Origin: Vulcanibacillus modesticaldus | GTDB taxonomy: Bacteria; Bacillota; Bacilli; Tepidibacillales; Tepidibacillaceae | Assembly: GCF_001730235.1 (NCBI RefSeq) | Contig: NZ_MIJF01000024.1 | Location: 62,001 to 126,000 of the forward strand | Direction of reading: 5' to 3' | Length of the DNA stretch: 64,000 nucleotides | Shown: positions 8,231 through 16,746 of the stretch, piece by piece | Position numbering within the stretch: the stretch's first letter is position 1 | How the letters are laid out: each line of letters begins with the position of its first letter | The notes under the pieces: model-generated | The model's input: the letters and a program-made list of their open reading frames with translations, nothing else | Told to the model about the DNA's origin: nothing | Database searches by the model: none | Position numbers and translations under genes: made by a program

Positions 8231-9109
8231 ATGTCTAATAAAAAGTTAAACTTATTTTTAACTCTTATGATTTCTTTAACACTATTAATTGCTTTCCCTA
8301 CACTTATTCTAGCTGACCCAGGACATTCAGATTCAAACACAAGTTCTCAAGAAGAATCTGTAACTCAATCTAATGAACAAACAGTTGATAACAACGAAAG
8401 TACCGAGGATGATGAAGGCTCTCACCAAGATGGGGAGGTTTCTGACAGCGAAGAGGGCAGCCATAACGATGAAGAAAATGCAAGTGAAAGTAACGAAGAC
8501 AAAGTCGCAGAAATTGCAAAAACAACTGATCGCTTCATTGTTGTAGGGGGAGAAGCCTTTGTAGAATCCTTATTAAACTTTATTTTAGCAGTTTTTTGGT
8601 TATTATTAGTTGCTTTACAATTGGCAAGACCTTACATGTTACAATTAGTTCAAAAGTTCGGTTTACGTCTGGGTGCTGATCTATGGTGGCTTGCTTACAT
8701 CCTAATTAGGGATTTAGTTGCTATTTTGACATTAGTCGTTGGCTTATTCTATTTCTATCCAATGTTATTAGCAGAAAGACCATTCCCAATTTTCGGTTCT
8801 TTAGCAGGCGTATTTCTATTAGCTTCACTAGTTGTTAGATTGGTTAAAGATCCAGATGATGATGCTAAAGCTTATATTCTGGAAACAAATCTAATTGGAA
8901 TCGGATCAGCTTTATACTTAGCATCAGTAATCTTCGGGGTTCAAGGATCTAAAGTTGAACTTCTTCAGCCGATCAGTAAATTCTTAGTTAGCCAAACTAA
9001 CACTTCATTAGCATATCCATTATTATGGTTATCGATGATCGCTTTTATTGCTATCGGAGGATATGCAGTATGGTTTGTATTGAAAAATAACTCTGTCAAA
9101 AGCGAATAA
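8231..9109 (+). CDS. Exported/membrane protein with acidic N-terminal region (cassette protein 1)
   Basis: Protein of 292 aa that I do not recognise. Residues 1-28 form a signal-like segment. Residues 30-92 are strongly acidic and Ser/Asn-rich with scattered His, probably outside the cell. About five hydrophobic segments follow (near 112-132, 155-178, 185-204, 219-238, 262-284). It is a clear paralogue of cassette protein 2: shared GGExFV, RPY, LRxGADxWWLxY, RD and a DDxAKxY loop. The membrane part has no His or Cys, so haem binding is unlikely. It is the first gene of a three-gene unit with a ferredoxin between the paralogues. Role as membrane partner of the ferredoxin is inference. Confidence 0.75.
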   Translation: MSNKKLNLFLTLMISLTLLIAFPTLILADPGHSDSNTSSQEESVTQSNEQTVDNNESTEDDEGSHQDGEVSDSEEGSHNDEENASESNEDKVAEIAKTTDRFIVVGGEAFVESLLNFILAVFWLLLVALQLARPYMLQLVQKFGLRLGADLWWLAYILIRDLVAILTLVVGLFYFYPMLLAERPFPIFGSLAGVFLLASLVVRLVKDPDDDAKAYILETNLIGIGSALYLASVIFGVQGSKVELLQPISKFLVSQTNTSLAYPLLWLSMIAFIAIGGYAVWFVLKNNSVKSE

Positions 9110-9123
9110 AAGGGGGAGACATT

Positions 9124-9561
9124 ATGGCATTTAAGGTTAATGTAGACCAACTCTCTTGTTTTAGTTGTGGAATATGTATGGATGTCTGTCCCCAAAAAAC
9201 GATTGATATGACACGTCCAAAGGAACAAGGGCCTTGGGGAGAATTCAATCGTGACCAAGCCAAACCATACGAGTGGATGATGGAATTTCCTATCCAAGTT
9301 AGTAAATGCGTTAACTGTAAAATATGTGTTAATGAATGTCCAGTACAAGCAATAACTATTTTAGAGGTTGAAGAAATCGAATTTGAAAAACCTGGAATCA
9401 TGTTAGAAGAACCTAGTGATGAAACAGGTTGGCAACCTCTTTCTAATTACACTAAAGCTGCATTTAAACATGGTCCTAAAAGAGACCCTTGGCCAAAGAA
9501 AGAGTTTTCATGGAAAACTTTGGTGATGGCAAAAAGAAAAAATCGCTTTAAATTATCTTAA
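9124..9561 (+). CDS. Two-cluster [4Fe-4S] ferredoxin-type protein
   Basis: Protein of 145 aa without signal peptide, so cytoplasmic. It has two classic CxxCxxCxxxCP motifs, CFSCGICMDVCP near the N-terminus and CVNCKICVNECP about 45 residues later, giving two [4Fe-4S] clusters. An insert rich in aromatic and acidic residues separates them. The C-terminal 60 residues end in a basic tail (KKEFSWKTLVMAKRKNR) that could contact the membrane. It lies 14 nt after membrane protein 1 and 28 nt before its paralogue. The arrangement suggests electron transfer between soluble donors and a membrane complex; the partners are not known. Confidence 0.88.
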   Translation: MAFKVNVDQLSCFSCGICMDVCPQKTIDMTRPKEQGPWGEFNRDQAKPYEWMMEFPIQVSKCVNCKICVNECPVQAITILEVEEIEFEKPGIMLEEPSDETGWQPLSNYTKAAFKHGPKRDPWPKKEFSWKTLVMAKRKNRFKLS

Positions 9562-9589
9562 TTTAAACATTGAAAGGAGGTTAAATACC

Positions 9590-10369
9590 TTGAAAAATAA
9601 CAAAATATTTTTTGCAGTATTGATGTTATCATTAACTATCTTAATAATTGCAAGTCCGGTATTAGCTAATGAAGGTCACGATTCAGATGGTGTGGAAGCT
9701 GAAGCAGTAGCTCATACACATGAGGTTGACCCTATCGATGAAGGTCTTATTAATGGTTTATTAAGTGGAGGGGAAACATTCGTTTATGTTACTCTTGCTG
9801 CTTTCTTGCCAATATTTTGGATTTTAAGTCTAATTGTACACTTTAATCGGCCATATATTATTCGCTATTTAAAGAAGTTTACTTTACGTTTCGGTGCCGA
9901 TGTATGGTGGTTGTTATACGTCATGCTAAGAGATGCTGTATTGATTATTACCTTTATAATAAGCTTGTTCTTCTTCTTCCCTAATTTATTCTTATACCAA
10001 CCATTACCAATATCAGGTCCATTGGCAACAGTATTACTATTTTGGGCTTTAACAGTTAAATTAACTGGAGATGCTGATGATCGCGCTAAAGATTATAATA
10101 AAGTATCATATTTACTATTAGCTGGTGCATTCTTATATCTTGTGCCTTTCCTATTTGGTGTAGAGGCTCCAATGGAAGGCTGGGAAAAATGGAGAACCTT
10201 TTTCACAAGTTCTCAAAATCAAAGTTTAGCTGAAATAATTTTATACATTTCCATTGGCTTACTGTTCTTAACTGGGGGTTACATTTTCACATTCGTAATG
10301 AATAAAGTTAAACAATCTGTAAACAGTAAACAATCTATTAATACTAATCAATCTTCTATTAGTAAGTAA
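9590..10369 (+). CDS. Exported/membrane protein with His-rich N-terminal region (cassette protein 2)
   Basis: Protein of 259 aa, paralogous to cassette protein 1 but with a much shorter external region: signal segment 1-26, then an acidic, His-containing stretch (EGHDSD..., AHTHEVD) to about residue 50. About five hydrophobic segments follow. Shared marks are GGETFV, NRPY, LRFGADVWWLLY, RD, DDRAKDY and GGYIFTFV. TTG start with AAAGGAGG eight bases upstream. The last gene of the unit; the terminator at 10422-10457 closes it. Family unknown to me. The two paralogues may form a heterodimeric membrane module for the ferredoxin (inference). Confidence 0.75.
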   Translation: MKNNKIFFAVLMLSLTILIIASPVLANEGHDSDGVEAEAVAHTHEVDPIDEGLINGLLSGGETFVYVTLAAFLPIFWILSLIVHFNRPYIIRYLKKFTLRFGADVWWLLYVMLRDAVLIITFIISLFFFFPNLFLYQPLPISGPLATVLLFWALTVKLTGDADDRAKDYNKVSYLLLAGAFLYLVPFLFGVEAPMEGWEKWRTFFTSSQNQSLAEIILYISIGLLFLTGGYIFTFVMNKVKQSVNSKQSINTNQSSISK

Positions 10370-10421
10370 GTTTAGTTTAAATTATTTACTCTCCCCTATT
10401 ATTACCATATGAAAAATACTG

Positions 10422-10457
10422 CTATAAACCAGATGGCACCTGCCATCTGGTTTATAG
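10422..10457. terminator. Bidirectional terminator cassette / yutD
   Basis: Near-perfect 17-bp inverted repeat (10422-10438 / 10441-10457) containing ACCAGATGGCA, between convergent transcripts. Confidence 0.85.
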
Positions 10458-10469
10458 TTAATTAAAAAA

Positions 10470-10757
10470 TTATTTATCATTTTGCTTCACTTTTTTTAAG
10501 ACAAAATAAGCACAGCCAAAATTACAATATTCCAGTACATACTCCTCAAGAGTCCTTATTTTCATATCCTCAGGAACCCGATGTTTATTATTTTCATAAA
10601 ACCCCTTTAATCTTAATTGATTATAACCCCAATCACCAACAATATAATCATATTTATCCAATATCTCACTGTATCTCTCACGAAACGCTTCAACATTCCA
10701 CCCATCTTTATGATTTTCTATTAATTCAAATGTACTTCCAAACATATGAATGATCAT
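10470..10757 (-). CDS. yutD: YutD-like protein (DUF1027)
   Basis: Protein of 95 aa of the YutD/DUF1027 family. The diagnostic core is intact: YDYIVGDWGYNQLRLKGFY and, near the end, EYCNFGCAYFVLKK with two cysteines. The function of YutD is not established. ATG follows AGGGGTCG. In Bacillus it neighbours yutE; here the two-component and redox genes lie between them, suggesting insertion into an ancestral yut cluster. Confidence 0.87.
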   Translation of the reverse strand: MIIHMFGSTFELIENHKDGWNVEAFRERYSEILDKYDYIVGDWGYNQLRLKGFYENNKHRVPEDMKIRTLEEYVLEYCNFGCAYFVLKKVKQNDK

Positions 10758-10863
10758 CTAATTCGACCCCTAAATAATTTTTTTCATATATTGTAACATA
10801 ATAGCTTTAAGCTTGTTAATTAATTCTTTACGTTATCATTTAAACTCTATTTAATTTCTTATC

Positions 10864-10903
10864 TTGACAAAAAAAAAAATTTCGACTAAACTAACTTTAG
10901 AAA
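10864..10903 (+). promoter_or_regulatory. Rubrerythrin promoter with operator-like motif
   Basis: Perfect -35 TTGACA (10864-10869), 17-bp spacer, -10 TAAACT (10887-10892). The inverted repeat CTAAA-N5-TTTAG covers the -10, and CTAACTTTA-GAAA (10891-10903) matches the SufR-like gene's own promoter. Confidence 0.7.
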
Positions 10904-10930
10904 CAAAATAATATAAAAAGGGTGATAAGT

Positions 10931-11356
10931 ATGGAATTTAAAAATAGTAAAACATTAGAGAATTTAAAAGCAGCATTTGCAGGAGAGTCACAAGCTAACC
11001 GTCGTTACTTATATTTCTCAAAAAAAGCTGATATAGAAGGTTTTTCAGATGTTTCATCTTCATTCCAACGAATCGCTGATGGTGAAACATCACATGCATT
11101 TGGTCACTTTGATATGATCATTAAGCACGGAGGAAACGATCCAGTTACAGATTTACCAGTTGGAACAACTGCAGAGAACTTAAAATCCGCAATCGCCGGA
11201 GAAGAGTATGAATTTAGTGAAATGTACCCAAGCTTTGCAAAGATCGCTCGCGAGGAAGGGTTTGAAGAAATCGCTGAATGGTTTGAAGTTATGGCAAAAT
11301 CTGAAAAAGCACATGCAAACACATTTAAGAAAATTCTCGAACGTTTAGAGGATTAA
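10931..11356 (+). CDS. Rubrerythrin without rubredoxin domain
   Basis: Diiron peroxidase of the rubrerythrin family, 141 aa. The four-helix ferritin-like domain shows the ligand sets E19 (AFAGESQANRRY), E52/H55 (DGETSHAFGH), E91/E94 and E125/H128 (KSEKAHANTF). The usual C-terminal rubredoxin CxxC pair is absent, so electrons must come from a separate protein, as in erythrin/sulerythrin-type proteins. I choose ATG 10931 over GTG 10922, because AAGGGTG at 10917-10923 spaces correctly to it. It removes H2O2 in anaerobes and microaerophiles. DUF3501 follows after a terminator. Confidence 0.92.
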   Translation: MEFKNSKTLENLKAAFAGESQANRRYLYFSKKADIEGFSDVSSSFQRIADGETSHAFGHFDMIIKHGGNDPVTDLPVGTTAENLKSAIAGEEYEFSEMYPSFAKIAREEGFEEIAEWFEVMAKSEKAHANTFKKILERLED

Positions 11357-11385
11357 TTTTTGGAATCAATGGAATATTAATAAAA

Positions 11386-11416
11386 GGACTAGGCTTCAGA
11401 ACCTAGTCCGTTCTTT
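11386..11416 (+). terminator. Terminator after rubrerythrin
   Basis: GGACTAGG (11386-11393) / CCTAGTCC (11402-11409) with 8-nt loop, followed by GTTCTTT. Confidence 0.82.
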
Positions 11417-11440
11417 ATCTAAATTATTAGGAGGCACAAA

Positions 11441-12034
11441 ATGTCTAAATTAACGAAATCTGACCTTATACCTTATGAAAAATATAAAATGTTGCAAGAT
11501 AAGTTTTTAAAGGAAATAATTGCTGTTAAGAAGGTTCGTAGAGTTAAGATTAGCGACCTAATGACCGGATTATTCGAATCTAAATTAACGGTATTATATC
11601 AGATTCAAGAAATGATCCGCATTGAACAGATAACCGACGAAACATATCTTAATGAGTTGTTAAACGTTTATAATGATTTACTCCCTGAAACTAACGAACT
11701 TAGTATGACTCTTTTCATTGAAGTCCACAACCAAGAGGAGTTAAGGAGATTCAATAAGAATATTATCGGGATCGAAAAATACGTTGAACTTCAATTTGAT
11801 GACCAGGTAGTAACTTCATACGAGCCTAAAGATGATGCTAATGAAGATAAAGAAGAAAAATATACTCAATCAATCCATTATTTACATTTCCCTTTTACCG
11901 ATATTCAAAAATCAGCCTTTTTGAATACTAACAATGTTATCTTAAAGGTTAATCACCCTAACTATAAAGCAGAGACAAAATTATCTTTTGAACTAATTGA
12001 CGAATTAAAAAAACAACTAGCGAAACAAGGATAA
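11441..12034 (+). CDS. DUF3501 family protein
   Basis: Protein of 197 aa of the DUF3501 family. The typical N-terminal half is present: KLTKSDLIPYEKYKMLQDKF, then LFESKLTVLYQIQEMIRIE and ELLNVYNDLLPETNELSMTL. DUF3501 genes are frequently found beside rubrerythrin and Fe-S oxidoreductases, as here, which suggests a role in oxidative stress or redox maintenance; no activity is known. Good GGAGGC ribosome site. It has no obvious promoter of its own other than read-through of the rubrerythrin terminator. Confidence 0.82.
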   Translation: MSKLTKSDLIPYEKYKMLQDKFLKEIIAVKKVRRVKISDLMTGLFESKLTVLYQIQEMIRIEQITDETYLNELLNVYNDLLPETNELSMTLFIEVHNQEELRRFNKNIIGIEKYVELQFDDQVVTSYEPKDDANEDKEEKYTQSIHYLHFPFTDIQKSAFLNTNNVILKVNHPNYKAETKLSFELIDELKKQLAKQG

Positions 12035-12105
12035 AAATTGCTCAGCTAACTCTCACGATTAAATAGTTTGTAAAGGTTGTATTTTGTAGAGGGTGAAAAA
12101 TGAGC

Positions 12106-12648
12106 TTACCATAAAGATGAATTTGAAGTGGTTATTGCAGTAGCTCCCGAATCTATTGCTGCATTCACTTCATCCGGTGTACGAATTAGTCCCCCTGCTA
12201 ATACTGGGATCCCTGTTTTATTTATAATCTCTGAAATCATACTGGGGATTATCCCAGGTAATACCTCTACAAAATCAGGCTTTACATTTTCTATTAATTT
12301 ATAATTCATTTCTAACGCACTAGTATCTATTAAAAATAACCTTTGAATACTTAAGATCCCCCGCTTTTTTGCTGTTGTTATTACTTGAGAACGGGTAGAT
12401 ATTAATCCATCAGGTTTAATCTCATTTAATAAAAATAGGGTTGCATGCTCATCATTTTTTAGACCTCGAATCAGATCAACATGTAATATTATTTTTTTAT
12501 TTGCCTTTTTTAAATAATTAACAATGTTTTTTAATTGGGAAATATTACTATCTAATAATATTACATATTCATGTTCAGTATTTAAAGCTTTTTCAAAATT
12601 TTTCATGTTTCGAATTGCAGGTATTATTTTTTGACCATTAAAAACCAT
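12106..12648 (-). CDS. glpP: Glycerol-3-phosphate-responsive antiterminator GlpP
   Basis: RNA-binding antiterminator that, when bound to glycerol-3-phosphate, lets polymerase pass leader terminators of glycerol genes. The TIM-barrel-like protein matches GlpP throughout: PAIRNMKNFEKAL, HVDLIRGLKNDE, STRSQVITTAKK, EVLPGIIPSMISEI and the C-terminal phosphate site AGGLIRTPDEVNAAIDSGATAITTSN. I start at ATG 12648, giving 180 aa like other GlpP proteins, because GAGGGGGGAAAG lies just upstream; the longer frame to 12684 lacks this. Its targets are visible at 16.8 and 19.4 kb. Confidence 0.93.
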   Translation of the reverse strand: MVFNGQKIIPAIRNMKNFEKALNTEHEYVILLDSNISQLKNIVNYLKKANKKIILHVDLIRGLKNDEHATLFLLNEIKPDGLISTRSQVITTAKKRGILSIQRLFLIDTSALEMNYKLIENVKPDFVEVLPGIIPSMISEIINKTGIPVLAGGLIRTPDEVNAAIDSGATAITTSNSSLW

Positions 12649-12682
12649 TTTTACTTTCCCCCCCTCATAAAACCACATAGGC

Positions 12683-12691
12683 ATTATAACA
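12683..12691 (-). promoter_or_regulatory. Extended -10 promoter of glpP
   Basis: On the minus strand TGTTATAAT, a TGn-extended -10 about 35 bp before the chosen glpP start; no clear -35. Confidence 0.4.
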
Positions 12692-12797
12692 ATGCCATTA
12701 AAAGTGACATTAAACTAATATGAGGCTAATTATTATAATGCAAATTATTTTATAATCATTATAATATAAAATTACCACATTTAGCCGTTAGACTGAA

Positions 12798-14000
12798 TTA
12801 TTTAGATTTTTTGTATGATTCAGCCAATACTTCTATGGGGTGTTTTACAACTTGGTCGGTCATTTGATTAATTTGATTCTTACACATTCCACATTCAGTA
12901 ACAGTGTATTCTGGCTGCAATTCCTCCACTGCATCATGCATTGATTTACCGATATCAAGAGACAGTGTAAAGTTCTCCTCTTTAAAGCCAAAAGTACCAC
13001 ATTGGCCACAACATCCAGCTGCCAAATCTTTTATTTCATATCCTGGAATTAGTTCTAAAATATCCATAGCTGGATTACCTATTCCTTGAGCTTTCATATG
13101 ACAAGGAGCATAATAACCTGCATTATCATTTAAAGGGGATAAGTTCTTATTTAATACTCCTTCTTCATCTAACATCCTTAAATATTCAGATGAGTCATAA
13201 ACGTGTTTAGCTAACTCTTCTGCACCATCAATTCCTAACACAGATACATATTCTTTTTTCAAAGCGAGTGTACAACTACTACAGGTTGCAACGATATCAT
13301 ATCCTTCACTGACGTACTTCAATAAACTTTGCACATTAAATTTCGCATTTTTCTTTGCTTGTTCAAACTGTCCATTAGCCAGCATCGGAATTCCACAACA
13401 ATGTTGGTCAGGCTTTGCTACTTCAATATTGTTATAGGCCATTACTTCTACAAAAGCATCACCAATCTCTGGCGCATTATACGTTGCATAGCAACCAACA
13501 AAGTAAGCTACTTTACGCTCACTATTTGCCGTCTTCTTCTTATATCTACGATTAAAATTATTAAATTCATATTTAGGAAATTGTCTTTCTGAATGAATCC
13601 CCATAACCTTTTCTATAGCTTTTCTAATAGGTTTTGCTTTCATAGCAATATTTGTAATAGGCGCTAAGTTGGAGGTAATCTTGCCTATTAATTCAGGATT
13701 ACTTAACAGCTTATCTCTAAACTTTGTACCAGATAATTCAGAATGGATTGCCTTTGCTTGAACAATGAGGTCTGTAACGTGTACTTGTTCTGGACAAGAT
13801 ATATCACAATTTCCACATATTGCACATAACTCAACCCTAGGATCATCTAACAAATCCTGGTTTTCTATCAGCCTTTTCAATTCAGGACCTAAGTGTTTTG
13901 GGCCACCAAAATCCAATGAATAATTAGAGACAGGACAACTTACCACACATGCATTACACTTTAAACAACGATCAAAGGGACTTTCTATTAGTTTTAACAT
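12798..14000 (-). CDS. glpC: Anaerobic glycerol-3-phosphate dehydrogenase subunit C
   Basis: Fe-S subunit of 400 aa that anchors GlpAB and passes electrons to menaquinone. Two [4Fe-4S] motifs lie at the N-terminus (CLKCNACVVSCP and CAICGNCDISCP). Two CCG-type cysteine-rich domains follow: VGCYATYNAP with DQHCCGIPM, and APCHMKAQG with AAGCCGQCGTFG. The ATG overlaps the glpB stop region at 14000, so translation is coupled. It ends the glpABC unit and is followed by glpP on the same strand. The anaerobic complex is less usual in Bacillus-like genomes, which mostly use GlpD. Confidence 0.93.
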   Translation of the reverse strand: MLKLIESPFDRCLKCNACVVSCPVSNYSLDFGGPKHLGPELKRLIENQDLLDDPRVELCAICGNCDISCPEQVHVTDLIVQAKAIHSELSGTKFRDKLLSNPELIGKITSNLAPITNIAMKAKPIRKAIEKVMGIHSERQFPKYEFNNFNRRYKKKTANSERKVAYFVGCYATYNAPEIGDAFVEVMAYNNIEVAKPDQHCCGIPMLANGQFEQAKKNAKFNVQSLLKYVSEGYDIVATCSSCTLALKKEYVSVLGIDGAEELAKHVYDSSEYLRMLDEEGVLNKNLSPLNDNAGYYAPCHMKAQGIGNPAMDILELIPGYEIKDLAAGCCGQCGTFGFKEENFTLSLDIGKSMHDAVEELQPEYTVTECGMCKNQINQMTDQVVKHPIEVLAESYKKSK

Positions 14001-15094
14001 CAGTTGTCGCCTCCTTTAATCGTATTACCATGACTATAGGCACCACTTATCATAGATACCGCCTCATAACTAGATAAAATTGAATAAATTCCACCTGTTA
14101 TACCATACCTAGTTACTTTCGAATCATTAGTGGCACCAACTACAAATAGATTGGAAAGAGAAGCATCTTCTAATCCACCACCTAAAACTTCGCCCGTTGC
14201 CAAAACATAATTTTTTGCCTTTAGGTTGTTGAATTTGTTGTTTACTATGTTTATTTTCTCAATCCGTCGTTTTTCAACCTTTGCTGAAATTACCGTTGTA
14301 TCAGAATATAACCTGATTCCTTGTCGGATCATTTCTTTTTTTAAAAATTCATTTAAACGAATTGCTGTAGCATTGGGAGGCATCCCTACTGCTTCTGTGA
14401 TAGGTGATCCTATTTCCATCTCAAATTCATTTAACACTGTTTTCCATTCCATAACTCCAAGTACTGAAGGGAAGACTACTAAATCTAATTTATCGATCAC
14501 TTTCTTATCAAAATATTTTTTGATTTGAGCTATAACATACTTTCTTACATCACTCTTCTCCAATAATCTTGCAGCATCTAACTGATTCATAGTCCTATTA
14601 GAATTTTTCCCAAGAGATACATTAACTGAATAAATCACTAACTCCGGTCTTCGCTTCTGTAAATTCCCTTTAACATATTCAGATTGAAAATCAGTGATTT
14701 CTTTAAAAGAAACTATTGCTATATTACCTTTCTTAGGAAACGGAACAATTGTTTCAGGAAATAATCCAGTCAACTTTATGTGCCCCGAACCAGTGATCAC
14801 TTCAACTGGCTTACCAACATCTCCTCTATATGGATAACCTAAATCTCTCATCAACATATTAAAGGATTCAATACTTTCTTTGATAAAAACATCATTCCAT
14901 CTTTCAATTTGATATTCTTTGATCAAGTCCTCGATTGTACCATCCATCCCGGGAAGGATATCCATTAATCCAGTTGACTGAATGATTTTACCTGTACCTT
15001 GATGCACAATTGCCACTGATTTACCTTTTTTCTTAAGCCAGATTGCAGTTAACATTCCTGTTAACCCTTGACCAATTACAATCACATCAAACAT
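14000..15094 (-). CDS. glpB: Anaerobic glycerol-3-phosphate dehydrogenase subunit B
   Basis: Flavoprotein subunit of 364 aa. The N-terminal dinucleotide-binding fold is VIVIGQGLTGMLTAIWLKKKG, and a second FAD-contact region near the C-terminus (TNDSKVTRYGITGGIYS) matches GlpB. Together with GlpA it oxidises glycerol-3-phosphate to dihydroxyacetone phosphate at the membrane. It lies 3 nt after glpA and overlaps glpC by one base, so the three are one coupled operon. Somewhat shorter than enterobacterial GlpB (about 420 aa). Confidence 0.88.
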   Translation of the reverse strand: MFDVIVIGQGLTGMLTAIWLKKKGKSVAIVHQGTGKIIQSTGLMDILPGMDGTIEDLIKEYQIERWNDVFIKESIESFNMLMRDLGYPYRGDVGKPVEVITGSGHIKLTGLFPETIVPFPKKGNIAIVSFKEITDFQSEYVKGNLQKRRPELVIYSVNVSLGKNSNRTMNQLDAARLLEKSDVRKYVIAQIKKYFDKKVIDKLDLVVFPSVLGVMEWKTVLNEFEMEIGSPITEAVGMPPNATAIRLNEFLKKEMIRQGIRLYSDTTVISAKVEKRRIEKINIVNNKFNNLKAKNYVLATGEVLGGGLEDASLSNLFVVGATNDSKVTRYGITGGIYSILSSYEAVSMISGAYSHGNTIKGGDN

Positions 15095-15097
15095 TTT

Positions 15098-16705
15098 CTA
15101 TTTCTCCTTCCCCATTCCTAAAGAAACATAGTAAATTGCCCTCATCAGGTCTAACTGTTTAGCCGTTTCACCTTCATTTATAATTTGCATTCCCTTTTGT
15201 CTTTCTTCAATCGCCTGTATTACAGCTTCTTCTGCTTCTTCGGCTGTAGCTAATCCTCTTTGAACTATTAAAGAAGCCGCACGATGATGACAAAATGTTC
15301 CTTGACATGGTCCCATTCCAAGTCTTGTTCTACGACGTATATCACCTAAATTGAATTTTCCATTTGGCAATGAAGCCTCAATTTCTCCTAAGGTTACTTG
15401 TTCACACTCACAAACGACTGTTTTAAGAATTTCTTCGTCTTTCATCTTTTTCTCAAGATCTTTTGCTCTAGTGCCAGCCCAGTGAAAAAGCTTGTTTTTT
15501 GTAGCAGGTGCCATATTGATTTCTTTAAAAAATTCTTTAGCATGGCGATGAGGAACAACCTCGAAACGTGTTGTGGAGCTTTTATAATTACCAATTTTCC
15601 CTGCAACCAAGTCTCCAGTCTTTTCTGCCATATACCTAAATGTTGTTAATTTCCCACCAACTATCGTCACAAATCCTTCTATACCATCACGTGCAGAATG
15701 GTCTAATAACGCCATCCCTCGACTTACATTTCTCCCACCAGCTTCTGATGTCTTATTTTCTTGATAAAGAGGTCGTACCCCAGCAAATGCACGAATAATC
15801 CTCATCTGTTTCAGATTTGGGATAAGGTTGCTTCCATCTTCTAACATCATCTGGAGTTCTTCGTAATTTAATGAAAAATCATCAGGCTGATCAACATTTA
15901 TTCCAGTTGTGCCGAAAATAGTGACATTGTGTGCCGGAACGAAAATATCCGCATCACTAGGCTTTCGTAAACGATTGATAACCTGTTTGTTAAAGCGTTG
16001 ATTAAATACTGCCAACATACCACGATTGTTGATCATATTTATCTTTATTTCCGCAAATTCTGCAACCCTTGCTGCCCAAGATCCAGTAGCATTTACTACG
16101 ATGTTAGCGTATATTTCTATGATTTCTCCAGTATATACATTTTTAACCTTTACACCGACAACATGATTTTCTCTCATCAATAAATCTTCTACTTGATGAT
16201 AAGTTAATACCTTATTCCCTCTTCGTACAGCATCGGCTACAAGATCAATAATCATTGTAAATCCATCAATTGCGGCATCTGGTACACGATAGATTGCTTG
16301 AGCTTTTTTATTTAAATATGGTTCTTCACGTAACGCTGATTCTAAAGATATCTCTTCAATCGGTATCCCAATTTCGTTACAAGCCTTCACCCATTTTGTA
16401 ACATATTCATCGTCATCTTGAGGGAGTTTAACAAAGAAGCCACCTGTCCGCTCTATAGAACCGGGAATAGTTTCCTTTAATATTAGATTTTCCTCATAAC
16501 TCTCTTTAGCTGCTTCTTTGTCATTAACCGCATATCTTGCACCTGAATGAAGCAGACCATGATATCTCGATGAAGTCCCATAAGTCAAATCCCGCTGTTC
16601 TACTAAGATTGCCTTAATACCACGTAAAGTTAAATCACGAAAAACACCGGCTCCAGTAGCACCCCCACCTATAACAACAACTTCCGTTTCAATTCTATTC
16701 CCCAC
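15098..16705 (-). CDS. glpA: Anaerobic glycerol-3-phosphate dehydrogenase subunit A
   Basis: Catalytic FAD subunit of 535 aa. The N-terminal FAD fold is VVIGGGATGAGVFRDLTLRG, followed by the GlpA/GlpD block YGTSSRYHGLLHSGARYAV. The C-terminal domain is the BFD-like [2Fe-2S] domain found in GlpA and not in aerobic GlpD, with CECEQVTLGEI and GMGPCQGTFCHHR. It converts glycerol-3-phosphate to DHAP. Expression is gated by the GlpP-type leader terminator at 16747-16810, directly upstream. First gene of glpABC. Confidence 0.94.
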   Translation of the reverse strand: MGNRIETEVVVIGGGATGAGVFRDLTLRGIKAILVEQRDLTYGTSSRYHGLLHSGARYAVNDKEAAKESYEENLILKETIPGSIERTGGFFVKLPQDDDEYVTKWVKACNEIGIPIEEISLESALREEPYLNKKAQAIYRVPDAAIDGFTMIIDLVADAVRRGNKVLTYHQVEDLLMRENHVVGVKVKNVYTGEIIEIYANIVVNATGSWAARVAEFAEIKINMINNRGMLAVFNQRFNKQVINRLRKPSDADIFVPAHNVTIFGTTGINVDQPDDFSLNYEELQMMLEDGSNLIPNLKQMRIIRAFAGVRPLYQENKTSEAGGRNVSRGMALLDHSARDGIEGFVTIVGGKLTTFRYMAEKTGDLVAGKIGNYKSSTTRFEVVPHRHAKEFFKEINMAPATKNKLFHWAGTRAKDLEKKMKDEEILKTVVCECEQVTLGEIEASLPNGKFNLGDIRRRTRLGMGPCQGTFCHHRAASLIVQRGLATAEEAEEAVIQAIEERQKGMQIINEGETAKQLDLMRAIYYVSLGMGKEK

Positions 16706-16746
16706 AATATACTCCTCCCTCTATCGGTGAAATAGGAATAAAATGC

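Noticed and set aside
9096-9401. Minus-strand frames over the ferredoxin gene
   Set aside because: Shadows of the cysteine-rich coding strand; no ribosome sites and no family resemblance.
12075-12110. Possible third copy of the hairpin element (GTATTTTGTA followed by GGGTGA)
   Set aside because: Only the left arm matches; there is no TACAAAATAC partner and the conserved core is absent.
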